A DNA stretch of 64,000 nucleotides from Rhodococcus qingshengii JCM 15477 (GTDB lineage Bacteria; Actinomycetota; Actinomycetes; Mycobacteriales; Mycobacteriaceae), in contig NZ_CP096563.1 of the NCBI RefSeq assembly GCF_023221595.1, positions 4,397,001 to 4,461,000 of the forward strand, written 5' to 3'. The notes under the pieces were generated by a model. That model was not told the origin of the DNA, searched no databases, and saw only the letters and a program-made list of their open reading frames with translations. Shown piece by piece: positions 1 through 9,284 of the stretch (its first letter is position 1; every line of letters starts with the position of its first letter). A program made the position numbers and the translations under genes.

Positions 1-739
1 GTAGGTCATCGGTGGCGAACAGCGCACCGGACACCCCGGGAGTCACCGAATCCGCGTGGGCGATCCCGCCGGAACGCCAGGCCGCCACGATCTGCTTGGT
101 GGCGTCGTGGGCTCGCGTGGGCCCGTCCGCCAACCGGGCCGCCAGGGCACGCGCCGCAGCATCGACATCGTCGTGAACTGCATTGACGACGCCCCACGAG
201 TGCAGGGTTGCGGCGTCGTAGAGATCGCCGGTCATGACCAACTCCCGAGCCCGTCCGGAACCGGCGCGCTCGGCCAAACGCTGCGGTCCACCCATGGACG
301 GCGTCAGACCGACCACTGTCTCGACCAGTCCGAACTTCGCCTTCGGCGCCGCGAGGATGATGTCGCAGGCCAAGGAGATCTCGAAGGCAGCAGTCAGCGT
401 CAGCCCGTGCGCCGCGTAGATGACCGGGCACGGCAACGCCTCGAGCGGATGGCAGATCTGGGCGAACAGTTCGCGCCACAATTCCGCTCCCTGCTCCGGG
501 TTCAGTCCGTCGAACACATGGACGTCGACGCCGGCCGAGTTGACCTTGCCCTCGGCGCGCAGAAGCACAGCGCGCGGTGGGTTTTCGGTCAGCGCTGCAA
601 CATCCGCGATGACGGCGTCGAACATGGCCTGATCGAACAGATTGAGTGGTCCGTGCGCGAACGTCAGGACAGCCACCTCGGCACCACCATCGGTGGTGAA
701 GCGCTCGAGACGGGTGGGATGCGATTCGGGAGCAGTCAT
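1..739 (-). CDS. Enoyl-CoA hydratase/isomerase family protein (3' end outside window)
   Basis: Crotonase-fold protein; about 246 residues are visible and the C-terminus runs off the left edge. The frame reads from an ATG at 739. The two glutamates used by crotonases to activate water are present at the usual spacing of 20: E120 (HGLTLTAAFE) and E140 (FGLVETVVGLTPSMGG). The first oxyanion-hole segment is SAGVDV near residue 68. The expected role is hydration or isomerisation of an acyl-CoA in the cytosol; the substrate cannot be read from sequence. Its start codon abuts or overlaps the possible ATG of the divergent FAD oxidase, so both promoters must lie inside the neighbouring gene or be very compact. 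Confidence 0.85.
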   Translation of the reverse strand, partial: MTAPESHPTRLERFTTDGGAEVAVLTFAHGPLNLFDQAMFDAVIADVAALTENPPRAVLLRAEGKVNSAGVDVHVFDGLNPEQGAELWRELFAQICHPLEALPCPVIYAAHGLTLTAAFEISLACDIILAAPKAKFGLVETVVGLTPSMGGPQRLAERAGSGRARELVMTGDLYDAATLHSWGVVNAVHDDVDAAARALAARLADGPTRAHDATKQIVAAWRSGGIAHADSVTPGVSGALFATDDL

Positions 740-779
740 GCCGCCACACTGCCACATCGAACCGGCCTACGATCGTCGG

Positions 780-2138
780 GTGGACGGTCTGAGAAATGCA
801 CTCGCGGACGTTGTGGGACACCGGTTCGTCGTCGACGACGCCGACGTGTTGGCGACCCGTTCCACCGACCAGACAGGGCGCTACAGCGGGCGCGCCAGCG
901 CTCTGGTCCGACCCGGAAATACCGCCGAAGTCTCGGCAGTGCTGAACGTGTGCCGCTCGCGCGGCGTACCGGTCACCGTTCAGGGCGGGCGAACCGGTCT
1001 GGTCGCCGGGACGGTGCCCGAGCACGACGACGTCCTGCTCTCCACCGAACGCCTCGAGGCGATCGGCGAAGTCGATGTTGCCGCCGGTCGGATCGCCGTC
1101 GGTGCGGGAGCGACACTCGCGCAGGTACATTCGGCGGCCGCCGCCGCCGGTTTGAAGTTCGGTGTCGACATAGCCTCGCGGGACACTGCGACGATCGGCG
1201 GCATGGTCTCCACCAATGCCGGTGGCCTGCACACGGTTCGATACGGGAACATGGCCGAACAGGTGCTCGGACTCGAGGTGGTACTCCCCGACGGAACTCC
1301 TGTGCGCCGGTCACCGAAAGTGTTGTCCGACAATTCCGGATACAACCTGCCCGCACTGTGGGTGGGCAGCGAGGGAACTCTTGGGGTGGTCACGGCAGTC
1401 GATCTGAAACTACGACGGGTACCGACTCACCGGGTCACGACGCTGACCGGTTTCGACCGACTGCAAGACGTCGTGGACGCGGGGCGCACGTTGCGCACTC
1501 TCGACGGCGTCGACGCATTGGAGTTGGTGGACGGCCGTGGACTCGAATTGGCCGCACGCCATTTGAACGCCGCGGTGCCGACGGGGCGACCGTGGTACCT
1601 GCTCGCCGAGGTGTCCGCGGCCCACGATCCGCTGGAAGACCTGGCCGAGCTGCTCGAACGCATCGACCCACCGCAGACCCCGGCAGTGGCGGTCGACGAT
1701 CCCGGCTCGACGCGTTTGTGGGCGGCGCGGGAGTGTTTCGCCGAAGTGGTCGGACTGTTCGGTCCCCCACTGAAATTCGACGCGGCGCTGCCGCTGGACT
1801 CGCTTGCCACCTTCGCCGAGGACGCCGCGGCGGTGATCGCGAGTCGTGCCCCCGAGGCAATTCCGATCCTCTTCGGACATGTCGCCGAGGGAAACATCCA
1901 CCTCAACGTCCTGAACTGCCCGAACGCCGACACCGTGTACCGCAGCGTCCTCGAACTGGTTCGCGATCACGGCGGAAACGTCAGTTCCGAGCACGGGGTG
2001 GGCTCGCTCAAACGCAACTATCTGAACCTGGCCCTCTCTGCGGAGGACATAGCCACGATGTGGGCGATCAAGCGAGCCCTGGACCCGAGCGACTATCTCA
2101 ATCGTGCAGTGATGTTTCCCGACGCGCTTCGGCACTGA
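780..2138 (+). CDS. FAD-binding oxidase, GlcD/D-lactate dehydrogenase type
   Basis: PCMH-type FAD enzyme of the glycolate oxidase GlcD / D-2-hydroxyacid dehydrogenase family, expected to oxidise a 2-hydroxyacid to the 2-oxoacid. The N-terminal FAD domain shows RPGNTAEVSAVL, VQGGRTGLVAGTVP, TIGGMVSTNAGG and GSEGTLGVVT. The C-terminal domain has FGHVAEGNIHLNV (likely metal or substrate histidines) and SSEHGVGSLKR near the end, both typical of the family. The product is 452 residues from GTG 780. An in-frame ATG at 738 would add 14 residues and overlap the divergent crotonase start, and a longer frame back to 642 is implausible because it lies inside the crotonase. The 3' end overlaps the convergent MFS gene by 41 bases. 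Confidence 0.85.
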   Translation: MDGLRNALADVVGHRFVVDDADVLATRSTDQTGRYSGRASALVRPGNTAEVSAVLNVCRSRGVPVTVQGGRTGLVAGTVPEHDDVLLSTERLEAIGEVDVAAGRIAVGAGATLAQVHSAAAAAGLKFGVDIASRDTATIGGMVSTNAGGLHTVRYGNMAEQVLGLEVVLPDGTPVRRSPKVLSDNSGYNLPALWVGSEGTLGVVTAVDLKLRRVPTHRVTTLTGFDRLQDVVDAGRTLRTLDGVDALELVDGRGLELAARHLNAAVPTGRPWYLLAEVSAAHDPLEDLAELLERIDPPQTPAVAVDDPGSTRLWAARECFAEVVGLFGPPLKFDAALPLDSLATFAEDAAAVIASRAPEAIPILFGHVAEGNIHLNVLNCPNADTVYRSVLELVRDHGGNVSSEHGVGSLKRNYLNLALSAEDIATMWAIKRALDPSDYLNRAVMFPDALRH

Positions 2139-3582
2139 CGGCCATCGCGTCGTCGTGTGCGTCGCCGCGCAGAGGCCGAGCGAAGCACACCGAAGCGACG
2201 AAGCCGATGAGCAGCACGCCTGCGGGCAGCCAGATCGACTCCGACATCGCCGTGCTGAACGGTTCACGGACGAACTCGGGTAGGTGACCCACTCCGGCTT
2301 CGGAACTGCCGCCGGTCAGACCCTGTGCCGCCAATCGTGCGGTGATCAGTGCTCCGATCGCGGCACTGCCGAGAACCGCACCCACCTGCCGGGTGGTGTT
2401 GTAGACGCCCGCCCCGGCGCCGGCCTGCATCGGAGGCAGGTTGTGTGTGGCGGTGGCCGCGAGCGGCGACCAGATGCATGCGTTGGCGAAGCCGATCAGG
2501 CCGATCGGCAGGAGCAGTTCCCAGATCGCGACGTCGGGAGACATAACCAATGCCAGCCAGCCCAGGGCGATCGCGAACAGCAGGAAGCCGGTGCCCGCGA
2601 TGTAGCGCGGATGCGTCTTGTCGACGAGCTTGCCGATGATCGGCGCAAAAATGCCGGTCAGCACGGCCATCGGAACGAGGAGGAGCGCCGACTGCGTCGG
2701 GGAGAGTCCGCGAACTGCCTGGGTGTAGAACATCAGCGGAAGGACCATCGACGTGATCGCGAAGCCCATCGCGGTGATCGCGACGTTGGCGAGCGAGAAG
2801 TTGCGGTCCTTGAAGAGTTCGAGTGGGAGCAAGGGCTCGTTCTTGTTGCGCGACTGGTAGAACACGAACACCGCGAGCAACACCACACCGGCGCCGATCA
2901 GGCTCCAGACGAATCCGTTCCAGTCGTACGAACTGCCTTCCTACATTCCGAACACGAGCAGGAACATGCCTGCGGCGCTGAGAATCACGCCGGGGATGTC
3001 GAACTTGTGCTCGCTGGTCGGCAACGACGGAACAAGCTTCCACGCGAGGAGGAAGGCGATGACACCGACCGGGACGTTGACGATGAAGATCCATTCCCAG
3101 CCGAGATTGTCGACCAACACACCACCGGCAAGCGGACCGACCAGCGTCGCAACACCGGCAACCGCGCCCCACAGGCCCATTGCGGCGCCACGCTTGTTCG
3201 GCGCGAACGTGCGTGTGATGACGGCCATCGTCTGAGGCGTCATCATTGCGGCGCCCAGACCCTGGAAAGCCCTTGCCACGATGAGCATCTCGACGCTGCC
3301 GGACAGACCACACCACAGTGAAGCGCCGGTGAACAGTACGAGGCCGATCATGTACAGGTTCTTCGGTCCGAACCTGTCACCGAGCCGGCCGGTGACGAGC
3401 AGCGGCACCGCGTACGCCAGCAGGTACGCGCTGGTGACCCAGACGACCTTGTTGATGTCGGTGCCGAGGTCCTCCATGATCGCAGGGTTGGCGACAGCGA
3501 CGATGGTGCTGTCCACCAGAATCATGAAGAACCCGATACACAGCGCCCACAGCGCGTGCCAGGGATTGACCTGCTTTTCCAT
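2098..3582 (-). pseudogene. EmrB/QacA-type (DHA2) MFS drug transporter interrupted by an in-frame amber codon
   Basis: Reading leftward from ATG 3582, the first 213 residues are a typical 14-helix MFS N-terminal half: [24 protein letters not shown] (loop 2-3) and [20 protein letters not shown] (antiporter motif C). The frame then meets TAG at 2943-2941 and continues without frame change through EGSSYDWNGFVWSL and the remaining helices to a stop at 2098. The position is CAG (Gln) in a normal VFGxQEG context, so a single C to T change explains it. It is either a recent nonsense mutation or a sequencing error. It lies two bases downstream of the PadR gene and is probably its target. Confidence 0.85.
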
Positions 3583-3584
3583 CT

Positions 3585-4208
3585 TCAGTCCTTAGGTAGT
3601 GCGGACGAGCCTGCGGAGCCGGCCAGCCGGTCGAGAAGTTCTTGTGAGAGCCAGGGCATTTCGCCGCTCTCGATGTCTGTCACCAACGCGCCGATCCACT
3701 CTCTTTCGGCGACGGTCAGTGCGTGGGCGTAGTCCGCGCCCACCGTGAAGATTCGTGGTTTTTCCGCCGCCTTCAGCGCTTCGTAGTCGGCCTCGAATTT
3801 CGCGATCGTCTTGTCGAGGTGCGCGAGACGAATTCGAAGCATCTGACACGCGGTGGACGCGGAGAGGTTGTGCATTTCAGCGAGCGCGAGCGGCAACCGC
3901 GGATACTCCCGCACCGGAACCGCCAACATCTCACGTAGTTGATGCTCGAGGGCCTCACGGCCCCGGGCGGTGATCTCGTACGTCGTCCGTTCGGGCCGGT
4001 TGCCCTCACGATCGGTCCCGATCGAAGCCAGAAGTTCCTGCTTCTCCAACCGGGAAACCGTGTGATAGAGCGATCCCGGCTTGATCTTCACCAACTGATC
4101 GCCCCGGCGAACCGAGGCCAGTTGATACATCTCGTACGGATGCATCGAACGCTCGGACAGCAGGCCCAGAACGGTGATTCCCAGAGGCGTCAGAGACACG
4201 TCACCCAT
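3585..4208 (-). CDS. PadR family transcriptional regulator
   Basis: 207-residue DNA-binding repressor. The N-terminal winged helix has the PadR signature: [12 protein letters not shown], then [25 protein letters not shown] and the wing [15 protein letters not shown]. The C-terminal half is an alpha-helical dimerisation region of the Vir/AphA-like type. It is the first gene of a leftward operon; its stop is two bases from the MFS start. PadR proteins next to drug exporters usually repress their own operon and are released by the exported compound. An inverted repeat just upstream is a candidate operator. If the MFS gene is truly broken, this regulator has lost its partner. Confidence 0.9.
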   Translation of the reverse strand: MGDVSLTPLGITVLGLLSERSMHPYEMYQLASVRRGDQLVKIKPGSLYHTVSRLEKQELLASIGTDREGNRPERTTYEITARGREALEHQLREMLAVPVREYPRLPLALAEMHNLSASTACQMLRIRLAHLDKTIAKFEADYEALKAAEKPRIFTVGADYAHALTVAEREWIGALVTDIESGEMPWLSQELLDRLAGSAGSSALPKD

Positions 4209-4236
4209 GAGTCCCCCTCCCTGACAAGCCGCAATT

Positions 4237-4269
4237 GACTATTTCTTGACTATTCCACCTGAAATAGTC
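4237..4269. promoter_or_regulatory. Candidate PadR operator (inverted repeat)
   Basis: A perfect 9-base inverted repeat (gactatttc at 4237-4245, gaaatagtc at 4261-4269) lies about 30 bases upstream of the PadR start. Inside it is a near-copy, gactattcc at 4248-4256, which can pair with ggaata at 4275-4280. It is AT-rich against a GC-rich background, as expected of an operator/promoter. Assignment to PadR is inferred from position only. Confidence 0.45.
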
Positions 4270-4334
4270 CACATGGAATATACGACCTCTGTCCATCTCG
4301 ATCAACCCGTTCGAATCGGACTAGCCTGTAGCGA

Positions 4335-5024
4335 GTGGACGAACATCACCTCGACATCATCCGACTCGCTTGGGCACGTGAACTGGGCCTCGGCGACTCG
4401 GCACTTCGGCCGGCACACACGGCCCGCGTCGTCGGCGACGACATCCACGTTCTCGATCTGGCAGGCTCAGGTGCAATCGTCGGGCCGCAGTGGTTCATCG
4501 AGCGCACCGAGGACATCTCCGTCGACGCCCTGCTGCAACCGGCGCGTCTGCTCGAGATCGCCGGCGATCACGGCGGCCGAATCACCGGCCCCGTCGATCT
4601 CGCTTTCCTCGGCGACTACACGGACGCGCCACCCGACGAGCAACTACTGATTTCCCACGACATCGACGACGCCCTCGCCGTCGCTGCGCTGTGCCCACCC
4701 GACGACAGCACCACAGCCGACCTCCGGAACCGGACGCGGTGGTTCACCGCCCTCACCGATTCCACCGAGGTGCTCGGATGCGCGGCGTACTCCGAATTTC
4801 AGGGATTCGTGGCAGATCTCACGACCCTGACTGCTCCAGCGCATCGCCGTCACGGAATCGGCTGCGCAGTAACGCTTCTCGCTGCGGAGGACGCTCTCGA
4901 TTCCGGATTGATCCCGCAGCTACGCACAAGTCGCGGCAGTGCGATCGGAGCGACGCTTCCACGTAAAGCCAAATTCGACGTTCTGGGGGCATACGCTCGG
5001 GTACACGTGCACCTGCCCAGTTGA
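4335..5024 (+). CDS. GNAT-like acetyltransferase domain protein
   Basis: 229-residue protein starting at GTG 4335. The C-terminal third resembles a GNAT fold: GFVADLTTLTAPAHRRHGIG matches the acetyl-CoA-binding R/Q-x-x-G-x-G/A region (HRRHGIG), followed by a helix of small residues. The N-terminal 130 residues match nothing I can name. The substrate is unknown. The stop overlaps a possible TTG codon of the next frame, and the GST-like gene follows after about 23 bases, so the two are probably co-transcribed. Confidence 0.65.
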   Translation: MDEHHLDIIRLAWARELGLGDSALRPAHTARVVGDDIHVLDLAGSGAIVGPQWFIERTEDISVDALLQPARLLEIAGDHGGRITGPVDLAFLGDYTDAPPDEQLLISHDIDDALAVAALCPPDDSTTADLRNRTRWFTALTDSTEVLGCAAYSEFQGFVADLTTLTAPAHRRHGIGCAVTLLAAEDALDSGLIPQLRTSRGSAIGATLPRKAKFDVLGAYARVHVHLPS

Positions 5025-5047
5025 CACTCGAACGAGAGGGACCGCAG

Positions 5048-6082
5048 ATGAGTACGGAAGACGGCGCGAGCGAACCGACATTCGTCGAAGAGGGTCGTGA
5101 ATTCAAACGCGACACCAACTACATCCCGACCCGGATCACCGAGGACGGCCGCGACGGGTACCCCGTCGAACCCGGGCGATACCGGTTGATCGTGGCACGT
5201 GCCTGCCCGTGGGCAAACCGCGCCATCATCGTCCGCCGCCTACTCGGCCTCGAAGACGTACTGTCGATGGGCATCTGCGGTCCGGTTCACGACAAGCGAA
5301 GCTGGACTTTCGATCTCGACCCGGGCGGCGTCGATCCCGTACTGAAGATCCCGCGACTGCAGGACGCATACTTCGCCCGAGATCCCCACTACCCCAGGGG
5401 AATCACGGTGCCCGCCATGGTGGAGATCGCCACGGGCAAGGTGATCACGAACGACTACCCACAGATCACCCTCGACTTCTCGACGCAATGGAAGAAGTAC
5501 CACCGCGAAGGCGCACCGGATCTGTACCCGGAGCCCTTGCGAAACGAAATCGACGAAGTGGCCGAGTACGTTTTTCGCGACGTCAACAACGGCGTCTACC
5601 GCTGCGGTTTCGCCGGTTCACAGCAGGCGTACGACGAGGCATACGACACGCTGTTCGCTCGCCTCGACTGGCTCACCGAACGTCTTGCCCGGCAACGTTT
5701 CCTGGTGGGCGACACCATCACCGAAGCCGATGTGCGCCTGTTCACCACGCTGGCGCGGTTCGATCCCGTCTATCACGGCCACTTCAAGTGCAACAGAAGC
5801 AAACTCAGCGAGATGCCGGTGCTGTGGGACTACGCGCGCGATCTGTTCCAAACCCCCGGATTCGGTGACACCATCGACTTCACACAGATCAAAGCGCACT
5901 ACTACATCGTGCATTCCGAGATCAATCCCTCCGGAATCGTGCCCAAGGGACCGGAATTGACACACTGGCTCGAACCGCACGGACGCGAACAGTTGGGTGG
6001 CCGACCGTTCGGGGACGGCACACCACCTCATCCGCCCATCCCGTCGGAAGTGGTTCCGGCAGAGCACTGGGCCACCAGGTAG
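5048..6082 (+). CDS. Glutathione S-transferase family protein, ECM4/YqjG (hydroquinone reductase) type
   Basis: 344-residue xi-class GST-like protein. The thioredoxin-fold N-terminus has the diagnostic Cys in RYRLIVARACPWANR (C53), used by glutathionyl-hydroquinone reductases to take the thiol off the substrate. The C-terminal helical domain contains FLVGDTITEADVRLFTTLAR, and KCNRSK and YYIVHSEINPSGIVP fit the YqjG/ECM4 group. ATG 5048 is chosen because a purine-rich ribosome binding site (gagaggg) sits about 8 bases upstream; a TTG at 5021 is possible. Actinobacteria of this group generally use mycothiol rather than glutathione, so the thiol partner is an open question. Confidence 0.85.
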   Translation: MSTEDGASEPTFVEEGREFKRDTNYIPTRITEDGRDGYPVEPGRYRLIVARACPWANRAIIVRRLLGLEDVLSMGICGPVHDKRSWTFDLDPGGVDPVLKIPRLQDAYFARDPHYPRGITVPAMVEIATGKVITNDYPQITLDFSTQWKKYHREGAPDLYPEPLRNEIDEVAEYVFRDVNNGVYRCGFAGSQQAYDEAYDTLFARLDWLTERLARQRFLVGDTITEADVRLFTTLARFDPVYHGHFKCNRSKLSEMPVLWDYARDLFQTPGFGDTIDFTQIKAHYYIVHSEINPSGIVPKGPELTHWLEPHGREQLGGRPFGDGTPPHPPIPSEVVPAEHWATR

Positions 6083-6093
6083 GTCGCGGGGGG

Positions 6094-6504
6094 CTACTCC
6101 CCTGCGTACGTGCCGAAACTCCAGTACACACCTTCGGGATCACGGCAGGTGAACCCCCGCGAACCGTAGTCCTCGTCGCGCAATCCCTGCGTGATCGTGG
6201 CGCCCGCGGCGACAGCGCGTTCGTGGAGTGCATCGGCGGCGTCCGCGTCGTCCACGACGATGTACACCGATCCGATTCCAGGCGGCAGGCCGGCGATCGC
6301 CGAATCGGTGCGCGGCGAACCCAACATGATGCCGCCACCGCCCGGCCAGTCGAGTTGGGCGTGGTCCACCACGTCTCCCTCTCCGTAGACGGCCTTCTCC
6401 ACGAAACCGAAGGTGCTCACCAGAAAGTGGATTGCCGCACGGGCGTCGAGGTAGCGCAGCGTCGGCCAGATGGTCGTCGAACGAGATTCCGAAGTGGCGG
6501 TCAT
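6094..6504 (-). CDS. VOC (glyoxalase/bleomycin resistance fold) protein
   Basis: 136-residue single-domain vicinal-oxygen-chelate protein. It shows paired beta-alpha-beta-beta-beta modules: YLDARAAIHFLVSTFGF at the start of the first, then IGSVYIVVDDADAADALHERA and CRDPEGVYWSFGTY in the second. The final DPEGVYWSFG is typical of the PhnB/glyoxalase-like group. Expected roles are metal-dependent isomerisation or ligand sequestration; substrate unknown. It converges on the GST-like gene with an 11-base gap. Confidence 0.8.
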   Translation of the reverse strand: MTATSESRSTTIWPTLRYLDARAAIHFLVSTFGFVEKAVYGEGDVVDHAQLDWPGGGGIMLGSPRTDSAIAGLPPGIGSVYIVVDDADAADALHERAVAAGATITQGLRDEDYGSRGFTCRDPEGVYWSFGTYAGE

Positions 6505-6658
6505 AACACTCGAACTCCTGCCTGGGAAAACTCACGAAGAAAACCGAGTCTCGTACGAGCCTATGGCCCCGGTGATCACCGCCGCCAGCGAAAACTTCAC
6601 CTATTCTCGAGATACGGTCCACCTCGCTTCAGAGGAGGACAACTGTGGAGGGGCAGCA

Positions 6659-7408
6659 ATGAGCAAGTCGACGAACAACGACAGCGGGCGTATCGAGAAG
6701 GTCCTCGTTTCCGTTCTCGACAACGGAAGCCGCCTGCAAGCGCCCGCAGTGGCCAAATACGTCAACCATGTCCGTAAGGCCCACCCCGACGAGTCACCTG
6801 CTCAGATCGTCGAGCGGATGGAGAAGATGTTCATTCTCGCCGTGACCGGAAGCGGCAGTGCCGTCGGCGCCACCGCCGCGGTGCCGGGCGTCGGAACGGT
6901 CGCGTCGATCGCTGCCGTCGGTGCGGAATCGGCTTTCTTCCTCGAGGCGTCAGCGCTGCTGACGTTGGCAATCGCGTCAGTGCATGGAATCTCCGTACAG
7001 GATCACCAGCAACGACGTGCCCTGGTCCTGGCAGTCGCCCTCGGCGAATCCGGTATGGAGATCGTGCAGAAGGCCACCGGAATCACAGCCAAGAACTGGG
7101 GAACGGCAATCACGAGCAAGATTCCCGGACCCACGATGAGGGGAATGAACAGCACCCTCGTGCGGAAATTCGTGACCAAGTACGCCGCCAAGCGCAGCGC
7201 ACTGATCCTCGGCAAGCTCGTTCCCGCCGGAATCGGTGCGGTCATCGGCGGTGCGGGCAACCGTGCAATCGGCAAGGGCGTCGTCAAGAATGCGCGCGAA
7301 GCCTTCGGACCGGCACCGGCCAGGTGGACCGACCACCTGATCGTGATGCCTGCCGACGATGCCGCAGTGCTTCCCCAGACGGAGACACGCCGGGCCATCC
7401 GCAGATAG
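6659..7408 (+). CDS. Hypothetical protein with glycine/alanine-rich segments, EcsC-like
   Basis: 249-residue protein starting at ATG 6659, just after ggagggg; a longer frame back to 6470 overlaps the divergent VOC gene and is not credible. The middle has a Gly/Ala-rich stretch (GSAVGATAAVPGVGTVASIA) followed by FFLEASALLTLAIASVHGI. The C-terminus has LVPAGIGAVIGGAGNRAIGK and a helical tail. This order of glycine-rich hydrophobic loop, long helices and a second G-G-x-N motif recalls EcsC-family proteins, but I cannot confirm it. No enzymatic motif is visible. It is followed by an ABC exporter on the same strand. Confidence 0.6.
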   Translation: MSKSTNNDSGRIEKVLVSVLDNGSRLQAPAVAKYVNHVRKAHPDESPAQIVERMEKMFILAVTGSGSAVGATAAVPGVGTVASIAAVGAESAFFLEASALLTLAIASVHGISVQDHQQRRALVLAVALGESGMEIVQKATGITAKNWGTAITSKIPGPTMRGMNSTLVRKFVTKYAAKRSALILGKLVPAGIGAVIGGAGNRAIGKGVVKNAREAFGPAPARWTDHLIVMPADDAAVLPQTETRRAIRR

Positions 7409-7461
7409 CCGTCCGGGCCGTAGGCTCGCATCACGTATTCGCCGCCGACCCGGGAGCAGCA

Positions 7462-8478
7462 TTGACGAACACCGCAATGGGATCCTTCTCTGCCCCCATC
7501 GAGATTCGTGGGTTGACGAAGACGTTCAAGGCGGCGCGCGCGGTCAACGACCTGAGCTTCGACGTTCAGGCGGGCTCGATCACCGGGTTTCTCGGCCCGA
7601 ACGGTTCGGGCAAGACGACCACGTTGCGGATGCTCCTCGGACTGGTGTCACCGACGTCGGGATCGGCCACGATCAACGGCACCCCGATGCGTTTGCTGCC
7701 CAACCCGGCCCGGACCGTCGGCGCAGTACTCGACGTCGGCAGTCTCCATCCGAAACGAACGGCGCTCGGACACCTCGAGATCTACGCGGCCGCTATCGGC
7801 ATGCCGACTCAGCGCGCGGCGCAGGTGCTGGACATGGTCGGTCTGAGATCGGTCGGAGTCCACAAGACCGGCACCTTCTCGCTCGGGATGCGCCAACGCC
7901 TGATCCTTGCCACCGCGATGCTCGGTGATCCCGAGATCCTCGTGCTCGACGAACCCGCGAACGGTCTCGACCCCGAGGGCATGGCGTGGCTTCGTCAGTT
8001 CCTGCAGACCTTCGCCGGTTCCGGCCGAACGGTTCTGATCTCGAGTCACGCGCTTCGTGAAGTGGCAGCGACCGTCCACAGCGTGGTCATCGTCAGCGCC
8101 GGCTCACTCGTCTACCAAGGGACCATGGACGAACTTCGCCGCTCGCAGCGCAGTCGACTGCTCGTCTCGTGTTCCAACCCAGCGCTCCTCGCCACGGCAT
8201 TGGCCGCTCGCGGAATCATCGACGCCCAGATCACGCAGGACGGACGGCTCGCCGTGGGCGGCACCGACACGTCGGTGCTCCCACCGGTGGCATCCGCCGC
8301 CGGTGTCACGATCTTCGGCGTCGCAACCGAAGGCGCAGATCTCGAGCAACTGTTCCTCGCGATGACAACACCGCAGTACGCGGTTCCCCAGGTCGGATAC
8401 CACCGCCCACCCGGTCCCGGTTCCGGACCGGGCTATTACGGCCCTGCCGCATACGGACCTTCCGGAGGACACCGATGA
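7462..8478 (+). CDS. ABC exporter ATP-binding protein (ABC-2/drug type)
   Basis: About 338 residues. Walker A GPNGSGKTTT, Q-loop region replaced by DVGSLHP, signature FSLGMRQRL, Walker B ILVLDEPANGLDPEG and H-loop ISSHAL are all present. The order matches BcrA/drug-exporter ATPases, where LSLGMKQRL replaces LSGGQ. The last 25 residues form a Pro/Gly/Tyr-rich tail (YHRPPGPGSGPGYYGP) of unknown role. TTG 7462 is preferred because gggag lies five bases before it; ATG 7477 is the alternative. The stop overlaps the permease start as ATGA, indicating translational coupling. Confidence 0.85.
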   Translation: MTNTAMGSFSAPIEIRGLTKTFKAARAVNDLSFDVQAGSITGFLGPNGSGKTTTLRMLLGLVSPTSGSATINGTPMRLLPNPARTVGAVLDVGSLHPKRTALGHLEIYAAAIGMPTQRAAQVLDMVGLRSVGVHKTGTFSLGMRQRLILATAMLGDPEILVLDEPANGLDPEGMAWLRQFLQTFAGSGRTVLISSHALREVAATVHSVVIVSAGSLVYQGTMDELRRSQRSRLLVSCSNPALLATALAARGIIDAQITQDGRLAVGGTDTSVLPPVASAAGVTIFGVATEGADLEQLFLAMTTPQYAVPQVGYHRPPGPGSGPGYYGPAAYGPSGGHR

Positions 8479-9248
8479 CCACGCTCGTGCGCGCGGAGAC
8501 ACTCAAAGTTCTCACCCTGCGCTACTGGTGGGCACTGGCCATCGCACCGGTCGTCGTGGCCGTGCTGATTGCTGCCTCGACTCGGACGTTCGTCGAAGTC
8601 GTGGCCGATTCGGCTGACACCACCTTCGACGTCGATGTCGTGTCCACCGGCGTCAGCCTCGGTGTCTCCAACACGCTTGTCCTGGTGTTCGCGGCTGTCT
8701 TCGGAGCACTCACCGCCGGATCCGAATTCGGCTACAAAACTCTCACCACGACGTTCCTCACAGCTCGCGGCCGTGACGGAGTTCTCGGCGCAAAACTTGC
8801 CGTCGTCGCGGTATTCGCCGTCGGCTACGCGTTGGCGGTCGAAGTAGTCAGCATCGGCGCGATGTTGCTCTTCGGCCGGGACTTCAGCTTCACCACCGAT
8901 CTCTTCGCCATCTGCGCCGCAGGCATTCTGGCGTGCGCTCTGTGGGCACTGCTCGGCGCCGGGGTGGCACTGCTCACCGGTTCGTCGATGGCCGGTGCCC
9001 TCTCGATCATCCTGTGGTTCGTCTTCGGTGAATGGATCGTCCGCGCAGTGCTGCTCGCGATGGATCTCGGTGGGATCGGGGCCGCGCTTCCGGTGTCGGC
9101 CACGATCGGCACGATAGTCAATGCGGCCCCGTCGATCGACGTCGACGCGTTTGCGTCCTGGCCGAGCGGCCCGATGATGCTGGCAGCTTGGGTGGTTCTG
9201 TTCTGCGGGCTCGGTTGGCTGCGGACCAGGACCCGCGACATCACCTGA
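8475..9248 (+). CDS. ABC-2 type membrane permease
   Basis: 257-residue integral membrane protein with about six hydrophobic helices, starting with a short cytoplasmic helix (LVRAETLKVLTLRYWW). This is typical of ABC-2 permeases paired with a single ATPase; it also contains GSEFGYKTLTTTFLTARGR, a common ABC-2 feature after helix 2. It is encoded immediately behind the ATPase with an ATGA overlap and a clear ggagga site inside the upstream gene. The pair should export a small hydrophobic compound or lipid; the substrate is unknown. Confidence 0.85.
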   Translation: MTTLVRAETLKVLTLRYWWALAIAPVVVAVLIAASTRTFVEVVADSADTTFDVDVVSTGVSLGVSNTLVLVFAAVFGALTAGSEFGYKTLTTTFLTARGRDGVLGAKLAVVAVFAVGYALAVEVVSIGAMLLFGRDFSFTTDLFAICAAGILACALWALLGAGVALLTGSSMAGALSIILWFVFGEWIVRAVLLAMDLGGIGAALPVSATIGTIVNAAPSIDVDAFASWPSGPMMLAAWVVLFCGLGWLRTRTRDIT

Positions 9249-9284
9249 AAAGGCTGTCTGGGGCCGGGTCTACCGTGGATCTCG

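Noticed and set aside
56..2287. 743-codon rightward frame over the crotonase and FAD oxidase genes
   Set aside because: Arg-rich, low-complexity shadow frame; both overlapped genes show strong family motifs in other frames.
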